In this document: piece after piece, positions 1 to 13,775 of the stretch | Numbering within the stretch: position 1 is the first letter of the stretch | How the letters are laid out: each line of letters opens with the position of its first letter | NCBI RefSeq assembly: GCF_024713975.1 | Contig: NC_091110.1 | Location: 14,135,501 to 14,199,500 of the forward strand | Length of the DNA: 64,000 bases | Origin: Paralichthys olivaceus | Taxonomy: Eukaryota > Chordata > Actinopteri > Pleuronectiformes > Paralichthyidae | Direction: 5' to 3' | Program-made: the position numbers and the translations under genes | Notes under the pieces: model-generated | Told to the model about the DNA's origin: nothing | Database searches by the model: none | The model's input: the letters and a program-made list of their open reading frames with translations, nothing else

Positions 1-1439
1 TGTGTGAGTGTGTTTAAGATCTCTTTATCAAAGCACAGATTAAGCATCAGAGATGTCGCTTATCTCTCGCTCCTATTTGCTCCTTTTTAAGCATGAAGCG
101 ATTCGTTTTGCTAGTAAAATTAGCAGTTTTCTGATGGTCCATGTTAGTTTGAGAGGTAAATCAAGGACAAAGAGGTTCAAATACTTTTTTTTTTCTCATT
201 TTATGTTTATGTGCTATTTTTATTTTGGTTCTCTCCCAACAGATAAACATGGATCTATGCATCTCAAACACACACACACACACTACATGCAGGGATCATT
301 AATCATGTTGGTGTACCACAGATGTGTGCAGATGTGACATGGGAGGGAGGCCTGAGAGATAAAAGGATGTTTATCTGGGACTCTTGCATAGAACATCATG
401 TCAGGATTAGGCAGCAAGTCACACTGAAAAAAACTAAAAAGCCCTCCTGCCTTGTTGGTATTAAGACACTAAATTGAGTTCAGTTGGAAGATACAATTAT
501 ACAAAGCCTTTATGTCTAATTACTCACAATACAAAAGCATGGTTTTGTGATATGGTTGATATTGAGCGACGACAAAGTTATTAAAGCTTAAAACAGAAAA
601 TGTTGCAAACTCATGTTACCGCCACATTTTGGTCTTTGATAATTTGATCCATCAAGTTCATGAGTCCATGAGTTCCATCAGTCTGGGTTTTCTGATGAAT
701 ACAAATATTTTTAATTTGCTGATAATTAGCTTCACTGAAATGTTGGAGTCAAGATATTTTTAATATCTGAAATTGATTTAAACAAAGATAGGGTCTGTGC
801 ATAAAGAATGTAGAATGAAATAAAATAATCATTTTTGGATGAACATTGTTATTGGCTGATAATGTACCAGATGATTTAGTGTTGTCTAATTGGAGGGATC
901 CTTATCAAAAGTGATATTGTTACTAGTATCAGTCTCAAGAATGAAATGTCACCAATCAGGGTTGAACTTCGACTAATAACACCCGTGTTGACTACACACC
1001 ATCAAGTACCAAACAGCTCATCTGCTTGGAAAAGTAAAGAAACATATACAGAAATTCCACGCACCAGTTTGACAAAATAAACTCTGATGTGGGTGTTCTC
1101 AGATCATGACCTTCAACTGAGGAGGGTTTTCCTTCGGCTCTTGTTACATGAATCTATAAAAGCCAATGAAAAGATATCTTTAAAAAGTGGTACATTACAC
1201 CCACACTGCTCCTGTGACCAGTATTTTCCACTCACGTTGAGGTGGAAATGTGTATATTTAACTAAAATGTTCTTTTTTTAATAACGTCTTTTGAAAATAG
1301 AAGCTTGACACTCCTCTCTTTTTGTCTCGTCTTGCTTTGTCATCTCCCTCCCACCCCCTCCCTCTTTCCTCTTCTTTACATTTTGGTTCTTCCCTGGTCC
1401 TCGGTTATCCCTCCTCCGCTTTCATTTCCCTGCGCACAG
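1..1439. other. madd intron (left part), no exon seen
   Basis: No exon with plausible coding and splice signals is visible here. The first recognisable madd exon begins at 1440 and starts with the last base of a codon, so an upstream exon must exist, probably left of the window. The stretch is AT-rich, with a TG-rich start and a short CA run near 268-282. The short open frames inside it look random. Confidence 0.6.
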
Positions 1440-3206
1440 GAACTTCCGGAAGCATCTTCGGATGGTGGGCAGCAGAAGGATTAAAGCACAGAGTGAGTCA
1501 GATGTTTCTGTGTGTGTGTTTGCTACATCTGACTGTGATGTTGTTCACCCCACCATCATCTGTGTTTATTCTATTTCTTCATTCCTTCCTGGTCTTTGGT
1601 GTGTTTTGCATGGCACAGAGCGCTGCTGCTTTGCTGGGACTGTGGGACACTTTGTTGCGTTTCCTTGAGGATTACATGTTTATCAGTGTGTTTTGTAAGC
1701 CAGAAATATGAGTGTGTGCATGTGTGTGTGTGTGTGTGCATGTGTGTAGTGTATGAATGTGTGTAGTTGGTCTTTTCCTGTTGCATTTTCAGCCAAGACA
1801 AGGACGCTGAATGATTTGTTTTTAAGGCAGAAAGGAAAGTGATGATGGGTAATGATGGGAGTGTGAGTCTGTGTGAACGTCACTGAAAGTCTTCATGACA
1901 GCAGCAGAGAACAGAATCTTTAGTTTCTTATTATTATACAGTTTATATAGATTCACTGGACATGTGATTGTTGTATGTGACTGGTCTGTCATCTGTTAGT
2001 CTGTCCAGTGAACTTGGGTTATTTTTAATTTGTAGCTTTGGAACAGAACTTTTAGAACATAAAAGCAACACACGCATATTTCTCATTTGTTCTTTCAAAG
2101 TGATTTGGCCATTGGTTTGCAAGTACTTGACTTTTGACGTGAAAATCATTGACTTTGTGAAATTTTGAAAAAAAAGTCGAAATGAAAATGAATCTCTGTA
2201 AAAGTGGCTCATGGTCAGGTCTGTAAAAGTCTGGCAAATAGACAGGATCATTATCAAATTATTTTCAATTTAAAAACACAACTTCACTTGTTAAGTCAGG
2301 CGAAGAGTCAAGGCCCAACAGAACCCTGAAGAGCCTCTATTGATGCAAATGTTGTGCCATAGCAGATTTTTGCACTAAATGTTTTCACAGCTCAGACTTG
2401 CCCTCTCTTATTTATGCATAGCTTTGGCTGGACTGTTGTTCTCCTCATGGTCACAGAATTTGGTGGCAAGGCTGTTGCTGAAGTCAAATGAATAAAAAAA
2501 CATGAAATCTAAAAATGTCCTAAAAGAAGCTTGTACTTGAAAAGAACAAGTTGGTATCAGCAGCAAAATGAACAGAGGGAAGTTCTTGAGGATACAGCAG
2601 CCTGGAAACGACAGAGGGCAAAAAAAAGGGGTGCCTTTAGGGACACTGTTGATCAACCGTGTCGAACACTTTCAAGTAATCTAAAAATATTCAAAGCAAA
2701 GCGATTACTGTTCAAAGCAGAGCTGATTTTATCAACGAGTTGTAGCTCCGAGAATCAAGAACAGTTCTTTAAATCTGTGTGGAAGATCACACAGAGACGA
2801 ACGAGCAGCAGAATGTTTCATAGAAGAAACTTGTGTTAGCATTTTGTATATGTGTGTGTTTGTTGGACAGTTTCTATATGAAGGTATTTGTGCGTCTGAG
2901 TAGAGAGGGGATGGCCTGTATGTACTCTTTGTGTACTCGTAGCTGCATCCGCATTTGCACCCTTCTGTGGTTTAGTTGGTGAGTGAATGGAGGAAACAGC
3001 CAGTTTGCGGGCTTGTTATTCTGAGTACGTCTGTGTGTGTGAGAGAAAGTATGTGTGTGACCATCTCTCCCCCGCCTGCACTAGCATTCGCTGAGCGTAG
3101 ATCGAAGAGTTTCAGCCGCTCCTGGAGTGACCCCACCCCTGTCAAGACTGACTCTCCAAATGAACCCAGAGACAGTGAGTTGACACAGAGTCACGCACAT
3201 GCATGT

Positions 3207-3237
<31 letters not shown>

Positions 3238-6200
3238 CACGCACGCACACACACGCACACACACGCACACACACGAAAAACATCCAGGGACAGATTCAAG
3301 CAGAAGTTTATAGAGGTTTTGAGAGCCTGCCAGGGGGCGACCTTGTGAACATGAAGAGGTTTTAGGTTTGCACCTGGACCTGTAAGACCTGAACTGTTAA
3401 ATATCTCCTCACTACCTCCAAATGTGAATCCAATGTAAACTCAATATCACCTGAACTGTGTATAAGAAAAAACTGTCCTGATAAAGATCTATCAAATGTA
3501 TTATATCTTCTCATGTGATAATAACCTGTGAAAGCAGCCGTAGCAAGAACTGTGAGATCACATTTTGAACATTGCACAGTGTGGTGATAAATTACTGCTG
3601 TGTCCCTGTGTGCACTCACATTTTGACAGGCAGATTCATTATAGCTTAAGTTTGCTTTGTGCTCACTCAGTGTCATTCATTAATTTATATGTGGCTCATA
3701 AGGAGCTGAAAGCCACTTAGCAGCATTTGGCAGCCATAAACAGGCTCTCGTAATCAACACCTTTATGAGCATTAGTCTTAGAGTAAAGCCGAAATCAGGC
3801 TGTTGCATAACTTCTCATAATGAAAATATAAACCAGTGATGCACCATTTCCTCTTTTGACCTGAACTTGGTTTTAAGCAGATACCAGATCATTTATTTAG
3901 ATTTTAATTCTGTTGTTTTTTTAGTATTATGTGTAAGATTACATGAGGATATATTAAACCACACACTTTGTTAAAAGAGAAAAAAAATGCAATTAATTAT
4001 CAACTTCTAGATTTGTATACATGAAGTCATTAGTAATAAGAGAATGGGGACTAGTAGATATCTTTGTAGAGCTGTTTGATAACTAAATTGTAATGTTGCC
4101 AATTTAACTGGAATGACTGTTCACAAGACCCAAGACTGGTAATCAGCCTTTTTCAAAAGGTAATTAGTTAATTGAAAAGCAACTTTTCATAATGTTTTCC
4201 ATTTTATCTGAAGCCTGCACAGGCACATGCCCTCCAGCACGGACGATATCACAGAAAACTGTACTGTATGTCCTGTCGACTTCACTGTTATGTAGAGGTG
4301 ACCTTTCAGCTTCACAGTTTTCCAGCTCAGTTCCTGGCTTTGACACATCAAGACCAACTAACATGAAACACAACCTCACACACACAAACTGACCGTCTCT
4401 GCTGTTGACTCTGACCCTGTCCATCTGTCTCCCTATGACCGTGGGTCTTTCTTCAACTTTGTGATGCTCTCTATCTCTCTGTGAGTATGTCTTCCAAACT
4501 GGTGTGTGTGTGTGTGAGAGAGAGCTGGTACAGACGTTAATGTGAGGACCTGGTGTCTTGTGCATCTCTGTTTTTAAAAGGCTTCGAACACACACTGTTT
4601 GTTTGCATGTGTTTGTCCATGTCAATGTCTGAGTTGGTGTTTTTATGTTTTTTCTGCACTTTCATCTTCAGTGTTTCTGTGTATCAGAGTGTGATGGAGA
4701 ATAAATTAACTGTTGATAACAGACTAATGGTGATGTTGATGCCTCTCCCTCTTTCCTGGGGAAAGGTGTTGTTCTCCAGAGGCGTGCCATTCATTTCATT
4801 TGTTTATCATTTCCCCTGCTGTTCTTCTTCAATTCTACTTTTCCATTCTCCCCAGGGAACATGCAGTTGTAGTTTTATTAGAATGTTCACCTATGTCTTT
4901 AAAATAGAAAACATAGAGAGTTTAAACGTGCATGACATATTGGCCACTATTTATTTTTTGAGATATGATATAAATGAAGCTTAATAGTTCCATGTCATTG
5001 TGGAGCCCAACTGGATTTTTGATTCCAATACCAAAATTGGAGGGCAAAAAACGTTTTGCTATCAAAAATATCATCCTATGTATAAAAAAAACATTTTGCA
5101 ATGATTCTAAAGATAAACAACTACATGTAAAGACATTATTATGAATAATCACATCCTTTCTGCACTATTTACTGCATAAAATATATGTTTTCATATCAGC
5201 ATGACAATATTGTCTATGAAATGCTCATACTAGCTGAGTCATTACAGACGGACATTGCTTTCCTTTAACATTTTCTCAGTTGTAAAGAGTTGATTCATCA
5301 TTTGACATTTAAGGCTGCGGCTGTTGAAGCCATTTTGTATCAGAGTCCGTACAAAGACGACAGACACGGCTCACCATTCACAGTGACGTTTATAAATGAT
5401 CAGTGTAGGTTGGGACAATTATAACCTTCATCGTGATAAGCATTGTTTTTAATGCTGATTTATTTGATCACAGGTATCATTCAGTTAACTCTGTTACCTT
5501 TAGTGTGTCATATACATTATGACTGCACATCAGAGAAGCATGACTTGATACTAAATAGCACTTTCTCCTCTGAACAGCCGACCTCTGTTCCTTATTAGTT
5601 CAAGCCTAAAATCTCTCACTATCAGTCACTTTCTTCCCCCTCTGCCAGCTGCTTGCTTTTTCTTCTTCCATCTGTCATTTTCTTATGTCACCACCATTAT
5701 TAATGGCTCCATCTGTTTTTCCTCTCCTCCACTCTCGCCTTTCTCCACTTCCTGAACACATCCTCCCTTCACTCCCTCCATTTTCTCTCTCTGTGTCACC
5801 TTTCTCACCTCCCACTCCAATCCCAACACACTATTATCTCAAGCCATTTTCCCTCACCGGTGTGTAACATTCTCTTCCAGGCGGAGACCTCCAGACCTCC
5901 TGTGGCACCCTGGATGAAGGAGGCCTTGACGACACTACAGACTGGGAGGAGGAGAGAGAGATGGAGCGGCTCGCCTGTGAGGGAGATGATTTCATACCTC
6001 CCAAAATCATGGTAGGAAGCCAAGATTGTGATGCTCGACCAATCCCGGGTCTGTCTCAGCTGTCAATCATGACGTTTAACCCCGTTTTTATAGAATCGAA
6101 TAACTAATTAATACGACATTTATCAGAAATGTGTACACATCCCTTAGAAAAAATATTCGACATGTATTTTGACTTTTTACATTTTTGTGCATGGCCCATG

Positions 6201-9200
6201 AGGAGAAAGGGTTTATGACCTGTAATGCAGCCAGCCACTAGGGGGCAATCAAGATGATTCGACATGACTTATGGGGAGCAGTCATGTCACATCTGTGGTT
6301 CACAATAAATAAGTGTTAGCCTTACTTTAGTGTTGTTTTACACATATTACAGAGAAGAACACAACATCTTCCTCTTTAAGTAAATTCAGAAAATGATTGC
6401 ATATTGACGACTGGTCTCAGCTTTAATAGACCAACTCTTCGCACTGATAAAACACTTGATATTCAGGTCATTCCCTGAAATCAAAGGTGTTATCTACCAT
6501 TCCACGGTGCATATTATACACAGCTGCAATTTCCCCTGTAGGCATGCGGATGTGATAGTGTTTGTTCTTTTCTCCTTTCCTCCTTCGTTTACCTGAAACT
6601 CCTCCATCCTTTATTGTTCCACCCTCTTTCCCTCATTTTCCTCACATCCCACTCAACAAATCTTTTCTCTGCCTCTTCCATTTCTCCTTCACCTTTAGCT
6701 GATCTCATCTAAGGTCCCCAAGGCGGAGTACGTTCCCACTATAATCCGCAGGGATGACCCCTCCATCATCCCCATCCTCTATGTGAGTCCGACACCATGA
6801 AACATAGATAAGCTGCACTGACTGACGTACATACATGATAACTCTGTCTCAGGGTCATATATGGACATACCAAGTAATTTATACTGTGGTCTTCGTACTG
6901 CATTGTCCGTATTGTAGTGTAGGTTTCTGTGTATTCATTTTAAATATTCACGTTTTATGTGAATGCCTTTTTTCAGGACCATGAACATGCAACGTTCGAT
7001 GATATTTTGGGTGAGTGTCTCCATGTTTGTCGATATCTGCATTTTCAACTGTGATTGATTTATTTCACAATGTTAAAGAAAGTGGAAAAGCTAAGTGGGT
7101 TTTTTAAAGCGTTATCCTGCTAACTAACAAACAAACACTTGTGGAAAAAAAAGTTAAAAATATCAAATATCAAAACTGTAATAACTGCCATCTTTGTTGA
7201 GGCAGTAATTGAATGCACACTTATGTCCATCTGATGGAAATTGTGTCATAAAGAAAACTTTAGATGAACTGGTAAATAGTAGACACATTATTTAATATTA
7301 AAAAAATGGAACCATACATACACAAAATTTGTAATTCGTTGTATAAAAGAGGATGAAGGATGAAAGCAGAACTATGAATAGAAAATCAGTTGCCTTAAAT
7401 TATGAACCTGATCCGTGGTTCAGTTTGCCTGAGGAGTGGAATCTGAACTCTGAATCATACTCCAGGTGTAAAAGGTCAGAAAAACAGCTTGAGGCTAAAC
7501 CTTACCTGCAATCTAATCACAAGAAAAAAGAAAAAATTGCTGAGATCTGGTTAATACGGTCTGTTGATTTTCTACCTGATTAAATCCTGCACAACGACTG
7601 TTTTTAAAAATTGGTTTCTGCCGGCTGAAAATGAACAGTAGAAGGTCAAAGACGATGAACTCAACTCTGCACGGAACAAAACTCGCACAGAGTAACTGAA
7701 AGGATGTAAATGAATAATTTACATTTCAACTTTCCATTTGACTGCATGTCTTTCACGGAGCCATTTTATTGTGATGTGACATTTCTTGCTGCCTAAAGTA
7801 CACACTGTTGAATTTAATATAAACTACATCTTCTGTTTATGTCTCTGCCGTCTATTATTACACCTGTACTTGAACTTGGCCTCCAGGGATTTCTTTTGTG
7901 TTCTGCCTCTCTCTCTCCCTCATCAATCCAAATTTCCTCTCTCCTTCTCTCAGAGGAAATCGAGAAGAAACTCACAGCTTACAGGAGAGGAAGCAAGTTC
8001 TGGAGGATGCTCATCTTTTGTCAGGTGAGAAACAAGGAGACAAAGGTTAAAAAAATATGATTGTGCTCCTGGCAGAATTTGCTTTATTGGGGATATGTGG
8101 CGTTATTACTTCATATAGAATTCTCTCAAGTGCTTTACTCGTGTGTGTGTTTCTCAGGGAGGTCCCGGTCATCTGTATTTACTGAAGAACAAAGTGGCAA
8201 CATTCGCTAAGGTGGAAAAGGAGGAGGACATGAGCCAGTGAGTAACTGCTGAGTTCATCTCTGTTTAACCATTAGTTCGTCATCTACAGCCCCATGTTAT
8301 TAAATACCCCTTATATTTTCTTATATTTATATTATTTTCACTGAGACTTTTATTTCATCAATAATAATAATAATAATAATAATAATATATTAATAACATA
8401 ACAATGTAAAAGCTGGAAGAAGGGGTGATATTCAGAGAAGAAAAAACAAATATTGGTGCTGGATTAAGAAAACTGAATAACAGTGATGCAGTGTGCTTGA
8501 CGCAGAAAAATGGGAATTGCCAATCCAAAGAAATGGCCCATGTTGAGTGTAGCCTTCTGTCTTTGTTCAGATTCTGGAAAAGACTCAGTCGCTTCATGAG
8601 TAAAGTCAACCCAGAGCCCAACCTCATCCACATAATGGGATGCTATGTCCTGGGCAACCCCAATGGAGAAAAGGTATGTACACATTATTGCACAAAACGT
8701 TCTGTACACACATTAACAGAACTTTTTCCAATATCTATTAACAAGCAACACAAAAACTCATTTCTGCTGGAGTCATAAGTGTTTACTTACGACTTACGCT
8801 ATCAGTGGTAACGTAAGCTTGCCACCAAAACAAGGCACAGCAGAGGCACCAGAAACAAGTTTATCTGAACCACCTTGGCACACTGCACACTTTTTGCTGC
8901 ACTCATCCTGAGGACTCTTGACGCTCATTAAAAGCACATCAACAGTAGGAAAGCAACACTACTAATATATACACCACAAGGGAAAATACATAGTCCAAGA
9001 GTACAAAATAAACTGTGTGCCCATTCAAACTTAACTGCTGCAAACTTGTAAATACATGTCAGGACCACTGTGAAGCAGCAGAAATAAGACTGTTTCCAAA
9101 GACGGAAGAAATTGCTGTTGACACATAAAAGGCTGAGCAACCATCTCATTTTCAGTAACACACATGCTCGCTGTGTTTACAGCTCTAGCAGAATAAATAC

Positions 9201-12200
9201 AAGAACATAAATACAATCAATGACTACACAAAATATCTGTAATGTTGCCATTTTGATTGTCCATACATGTAAATCTATGTTGCTGCGTATGGCACAAGTA
9301 ATATTTACTGTATGTGTGTCCTGGAGAAGGATCCTGTTTTCTGAGAATCACAGGGTGTAGGACTGTCAAAAACAGTATTGTGAGTGGATTGATGTTATAA
9401 GGCTGTGTGGTTTGTTAGGCCTGATATTCGACTCAACAACAACATCATTTAAGCTTTATGTTCCACATAGTCTGGATGATTTATTGCGTTTTGGTTCCCT
9501 ATCTCATCTTTACACTAAATTCATGCTCCCACCATTTTTGTCTCTGCCTCTCTTTGTCCTCGTTTCATTGTTGGCTGCCCTCTGCTCTCATATCTACGCT
9601 CACTGCGTCTATTTGATTGATAATCAGCACACACTCCTCCAGGTTTTCTCCTTCTTCCACCTGTGACCATTATCTCTCTCTGAGTAATATTGTTGCTGTA
9701 TGTAGCTGCAGGGCACACATGTTGAGTGATGCTGCACCTCTATATACTTGGCATGAGGAAATAGTAAAGCTACACAGCCACATACAGAAAAATTTTTTTT
9801 AAATCAAAACAAACACAAGCTGGCAGACACACAAAGACACAGGGTTTGTATGACACAACTGTCGGTTCCAGTCATGTCTGCCAAAATGCTTATGTTATAT
9901 AAAGTGCATCTCTCCGAGGCTGATGGGACAGTCTGCAGAACAGACTGCACATCAGTGATATCTCCTCCCCTTCAGACAGACACAATTGCAGTCATTTCAA
10001 GAAAGCTTGGATCAAAAGCAACAAAATTAGTGTGTTTTGCATTTTTTCAAGGGTTGTTAAAAATGAATGCATGGACAAAATGTCCCCTCCTTCTCTCACT
10101 ATCCAGAAAGGAAGCCAAAATATCCAGGACACGAAAGCTGCCATCTTGCAGCGATGAAATCATTTAGACCCAGAGTCTGGCGCAGCAGGAATCGGGGCAT
10201 AGAGCTGTGTTAGTGAGGTCCTGCCGAAATGCGTGCTCGACCAACCGATCGCAAGTCAGTCTGCTGCTGTCACTAGGGGGCATTCTAAACTTTGTGGCTT
10301 CACTTTTGAGGAGCTGTCATATCGTCCATCTTTAGATAGAGTCTATGGTCCAGAGTGATATTTTCACACTCGTCACAACACATGATGTGGATATGTTAAT
10401 GACACTGACGTTGTTGAACCTCTTCTGGGAAACAACAAAGTCGTTCTCCACTCACCACTAGCACGTGGACACGGATTCACAATTTTTTTGGCTTTTTATA
10501 TCCTCCGCCAAACAATCAAACACATCATCACCAGCATATGACAACAGGGACATACAGGTCTTCAATTAATCAGCAAAAGCTTCACACACTTTCCTAAATG
10601 CAAATTTGAAAACAAGCCATACATACAGAGTGTCTCAAGCTTCAACACACTAATGCGCATTCATATCATGCATACTAAAGGTACAGTTGTGCCTGGGGGC
10701 CCTTCGATCCAGATATTATGCAATAAAATGTATATTTAAGCTTATAAATATTGACATGAGCCTGCAGCCGCACTGGGGTGGGCTGAAATCATCAGAGAGA
10801 TAAATGAAACCACCCCCTCTCTGTTTGAAAAGTAAAATCATAATAGTTAATGCATGGTTAATAAAAACACTCTGCTAATATCACAAATGAGCTCATTTGC
10901 AATGCAAAACAGGAGCTGATTTTGTCATGTTAATTCCCTATTTAATATCATTGTAATGCGTCTATCATTAAATGAGAACTTATTGCATTTCTCAGTTTGG
11001 GCTATTAGAGGATTTCCATTCATGAACGTGATAAGGTTAAAATAAAACTGGCTGATAAAAGTAGAACTTCCACCTCATGGGTGTACGCTGCTGATAAACG
11101 TAAGTTGCAGGAAATTAGGTCATAATATCTCCTTCTGTTCGTGAATCACGGCCAGTTATCAATAAACGCTGGCTGTCCGCCGGATGGAGGGACATTAAAA
11201 CATTTGCAGCACACTTCACAGTTTCAAGTCACGTCACCACCACTTTTTATAGCCTCATAAGTATATAACCTTTACCCGGATGAGGGATCTTAGTCATCAG
11301 ATGTCTGGATCTTAGTTATCAGAAAAACAAGCTCAGCAGCATAACAATGTTGGTGCTGCTCTGTGATTACTGGAATGGACTGTTAAAACTGAAATGAGGA
11401 CAAAAAGGTTGCACACAGGAGTACTGCACTTAAATATTGAAATGTTTTAGTTCTTCTGAAACACAGCTTGGATGCTGAAAAATGGAAACAAGGCCGGGTG
11501 ATGGAGAACAGCAGGTGAGCAGGTCAGAGAGGCAGCGCAGCCCAGTTTCCATCCAGAGACTTTCAAGCACCTTTTTAGTTTCGTCAGCAACAAATCCGAA
11601 TAAGTCTTGGCAGCAAGACAGCAGCCACTGAGAGCTTATATGAAGCCACCCGGGACAGAAAGAAGTCTACAGTGTTATTATCACATTATTTGAGATTTGT
11701 TATTAGCCTGCAGCTCTCCCTGCGTTACAGACGTACCTGGCAACTCGCCATCTTCTTTTATCTTCTTTCAAAGGACTGCAAACACAAGAAATGAAAGCTG
11801 CTTTTTCTCTACCACCCCTAGTTTAACATCAAATGACAAACAAAGGTGAATTTGGGTTTTGATTTTTCCTGACAGGGAGGTACAGAGATCCCTCATGACG
11901 AAATCAAAGCAAGAAATCAGTGAGCTTCAGTTTTTAATGTGCAACGCAACACATCAGTCACTGCAGGAGAGACAATGGAAGGAAAACCTAGTCACTGCAA
12001 AGCTGAAATCAAACAGTGATTATGTCATTACAGCTCAAATTAATGATCATTTTCACAGTTAAGTAATGCCCCTGTTTTTTTTCCTTTCAATTGGGTTTGT
12101 CTGAAAATGCCTGTCACACGGTCCTGGAGCTCAAAGTGATTTTTTTTTCAAATGCCTTTTGCCCGAAATCATCTACTATGATATAATACTAAAGAAAAAA

Positions 12201-13775
12201 AATCATTTTAGAAGCGGGAACCGACAAATAATTGACATTTTTGATTAATGAATTTACTAACCAACCAATTATTTTACGACTTAATCTTGTATTAGCTTGA
12301 ATTTAGTTCTTGATGTTTTGTGGTATGAGAAAATAAAAACACTTACAGGACTACAAATGCAGGATGCCAGTTAGTACTTTTACAGATCACGATGTCAAAA
12401 AACAGACAAGATGTATATTTTGTAGACTTGTGTACTTATATTATTCGTTTCTTTTCCTGTAATTCCCCGAGCAAGATTGTTTTAACTTGTCAAAAGAGCA
12501 AGATGTTTTGCATTGTTTCATGCAAGTGCAAAGAGGTCATATGGAGCGAGGCAGAAAACATGTGCACCTCCTCTAATGTCTTCACCTGTCCTCCTAAATA
12601 GGAAGAATGTGCATTCTCTTTGGCGGTAATGAGCCAGCTTCATTGCCATTCCTGCCTCTGTTTCTACATTTGTGTATTCATGAGCCTGTTGTGTCTGCAG
12701 CCCCCCCGCTGCGAGGATATCCAAGTGCAGTAGGATTAATTGGACTTTGCTTTCTTATCTCGGCCCAACAGCTGTTCCAGAAACTGAAGAATCTGATGAG
12801 GCCTTATTCTGTCGAGTTCGAGTCACCGTTGGAGCTGTCTGCTCAGGGTGGGTTGGAGCGAACATGCAAACACACTCAAACATGGAGGTCACAAGGACGC
12901 ATGCACGCCTATGAAATGACGAAAACAAACACCATATGTCCAGCGCAAACCTCTGCAGTGAGGAATTTACTCTTGATTGATTGAATTAATCTAGGACTTT
13001 TTCTTCTCATTTCAAATATGTTCATTCTGTTCTTATACACTCACTTGGATGCAATTCAAGTCAGTATATACGTCACACTTTGTGCCAAACCCACCACAAA
13101 GGAGAAAGTACAGTCTCTTTAATCTGCACTACCTTAAACCCACTCCTCTCCTCCTACCAGCTGGGAGTAGGGACATACTGTACACTCTGGTCAACACTTT
13201 ATAACTAAAGCACGCTTATGGTCCACCCAGAATCCTCCTCTGCAGTGCTTCACTTTCATCAGAGGTTTTCCACAGACATGTTTTCACTCCTTTCCTGAAC
13301 TCTTCTATAACTATGTCGCCTGCCAGTACTCTATCAAACAGACAACATTACACTACATATGCAGTAATAGTAAAACAATGAGGAAAAGCTATTTACACTG
13401 GTCAATATACAGTATGTTAACACAAAATAATAGAACAAATGATGGGGGTTGGAAAGCAGGAGCAGAGACATTTTGATCCTTGCTCCCCATGGGTCAAGCT
13501 CGAAGTTAGTCGAGGTCCGATCACCTGCATTAGAGCCCGGTTTTGTTGTGTGTGCTGTGTTTTTGTGGGTATATTAGAATCATAAAATCCTGCCCACATA
13601 TTGCTCTTAGCTAACAATGTTTTTCTGCTTCCTAAAAGCATAATTCAAACTTTTCCTGTCCTCATTTACCAATCAAGGCAAAGAGATGATTGAGATGTAC
13701 TTTGACTTCCGCCTCTACCGCCTCTGGAAGACACGCCAGCACTCCAAACTCTTGGAGTATGAGGAGTTTTTGTGA
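1440..13775 (+). CDS. madd: MADD (Rab3 GEF / death-domain protein), C-terminal part, ten exons
   Basis: Partial gene: the last 272 residues. MADD is a DENN-domain exchange factor for Rab3/Rab27 and a TNF-receptor-1 adaptor that controls MAPK signalling and synaptic vesicle traffic. Coding exons: 1440-1492, 3085-3174, 5881-6011, 6699-6782, 6977-7010, 7954-8024, 8158-8237, 8571-8673, 12772-12847, 13678-13775 (TGA). All are bounded by AG/GT and all phases join. Recognisable blocks include FRKHLRMVGSRR, SFSRSWSDPTPVK, PKAEYVPTIIRRDDPSIIP, MLIFCQGGPGHLYLLKNK and the end YFDFRLYRLW. These match my memory of the conserved vertebrate MADD C-terminus, which lies after the death domain. The DENN and death domains are outside the window. 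The serine-rich SFSRSWSDP block resembles a basophilic-kinase site (inference). The ninth intron (8674-12771) is unusually long at 4.1 kb. Identity is firm; a second teleost paralogue cannot be excluded. Confidence 0.9.
1712..1747. repeat. (TG)n microsatellite
   Basis: Interrupted TG dinucleotide run in a madd intron. Confidence 0.8.
3191..3275. repeat. (CA)n microsatellite
   Basis: Interrupted CA/CG-CA dinucleotide array that starts about 16 bases after the donor of the madd exon ending at 3174. It produces spurious Thr-His and Val-Cys open frames on the two strands. Confidence 0.9.
6226..6310 (+). repeat. Dispersed teleost repeat fragment, CACTAGGGGGC family
   Basis: Contains CCACTAGGGGGCAATCAAG followed by TTATGGGGAGCAGTCATGTC. 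The same arrangement occurs near 10272 (CACTAGGGGGCATTC, then GAGGAGCTGTCATATCGTCC), and related pieces lie near 25.5 and 44.7 kb. It appears to be a degraded non-autonomous element in a madd intron. Confidence 0.55.
8360..8386. repeat. (AAT)n microsatellite
   Basis: ATA/AAT trinucleotide run in the madd intron between the exons ending at 8237 and starting at 8571. Confidence 0.85.
10241..10352 (+). repeat. Dispersed teleost repeat fragment, second copy
   Basis: Shares CACTAGGGGGC, TGGCTTCACTTTTG, the GTCCATCTTTA motif and a following AGTCTATGG with the copy near 6226 and with related pieces at 25.5 and 44.7 kb. It lies in the long madd intron. Confidence 0.55.
10690..11250. promoter_or_regulatory. 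Candidate conserved non-coding element in the long madd intron
   Basis: A non-repetitive stretch rich in TAAT/ATTA cores, including GTTAATTCCC, TTAATATCATTGTAATGC and CATTAAATGAG. It has no long reading frame and no microsatellite. The density of homeodomain-type cores and the length of the host intron suggest an enhancer, but conservation cannot be tested here. Confidence 0.25.

Noticed and set aside
2976..3365. 129-codon plus-strand frame around a madd exon
   Set aside because: It reads through the exon in the correct frame only between 3085 and 3174; the rest is intron and CA repeat.
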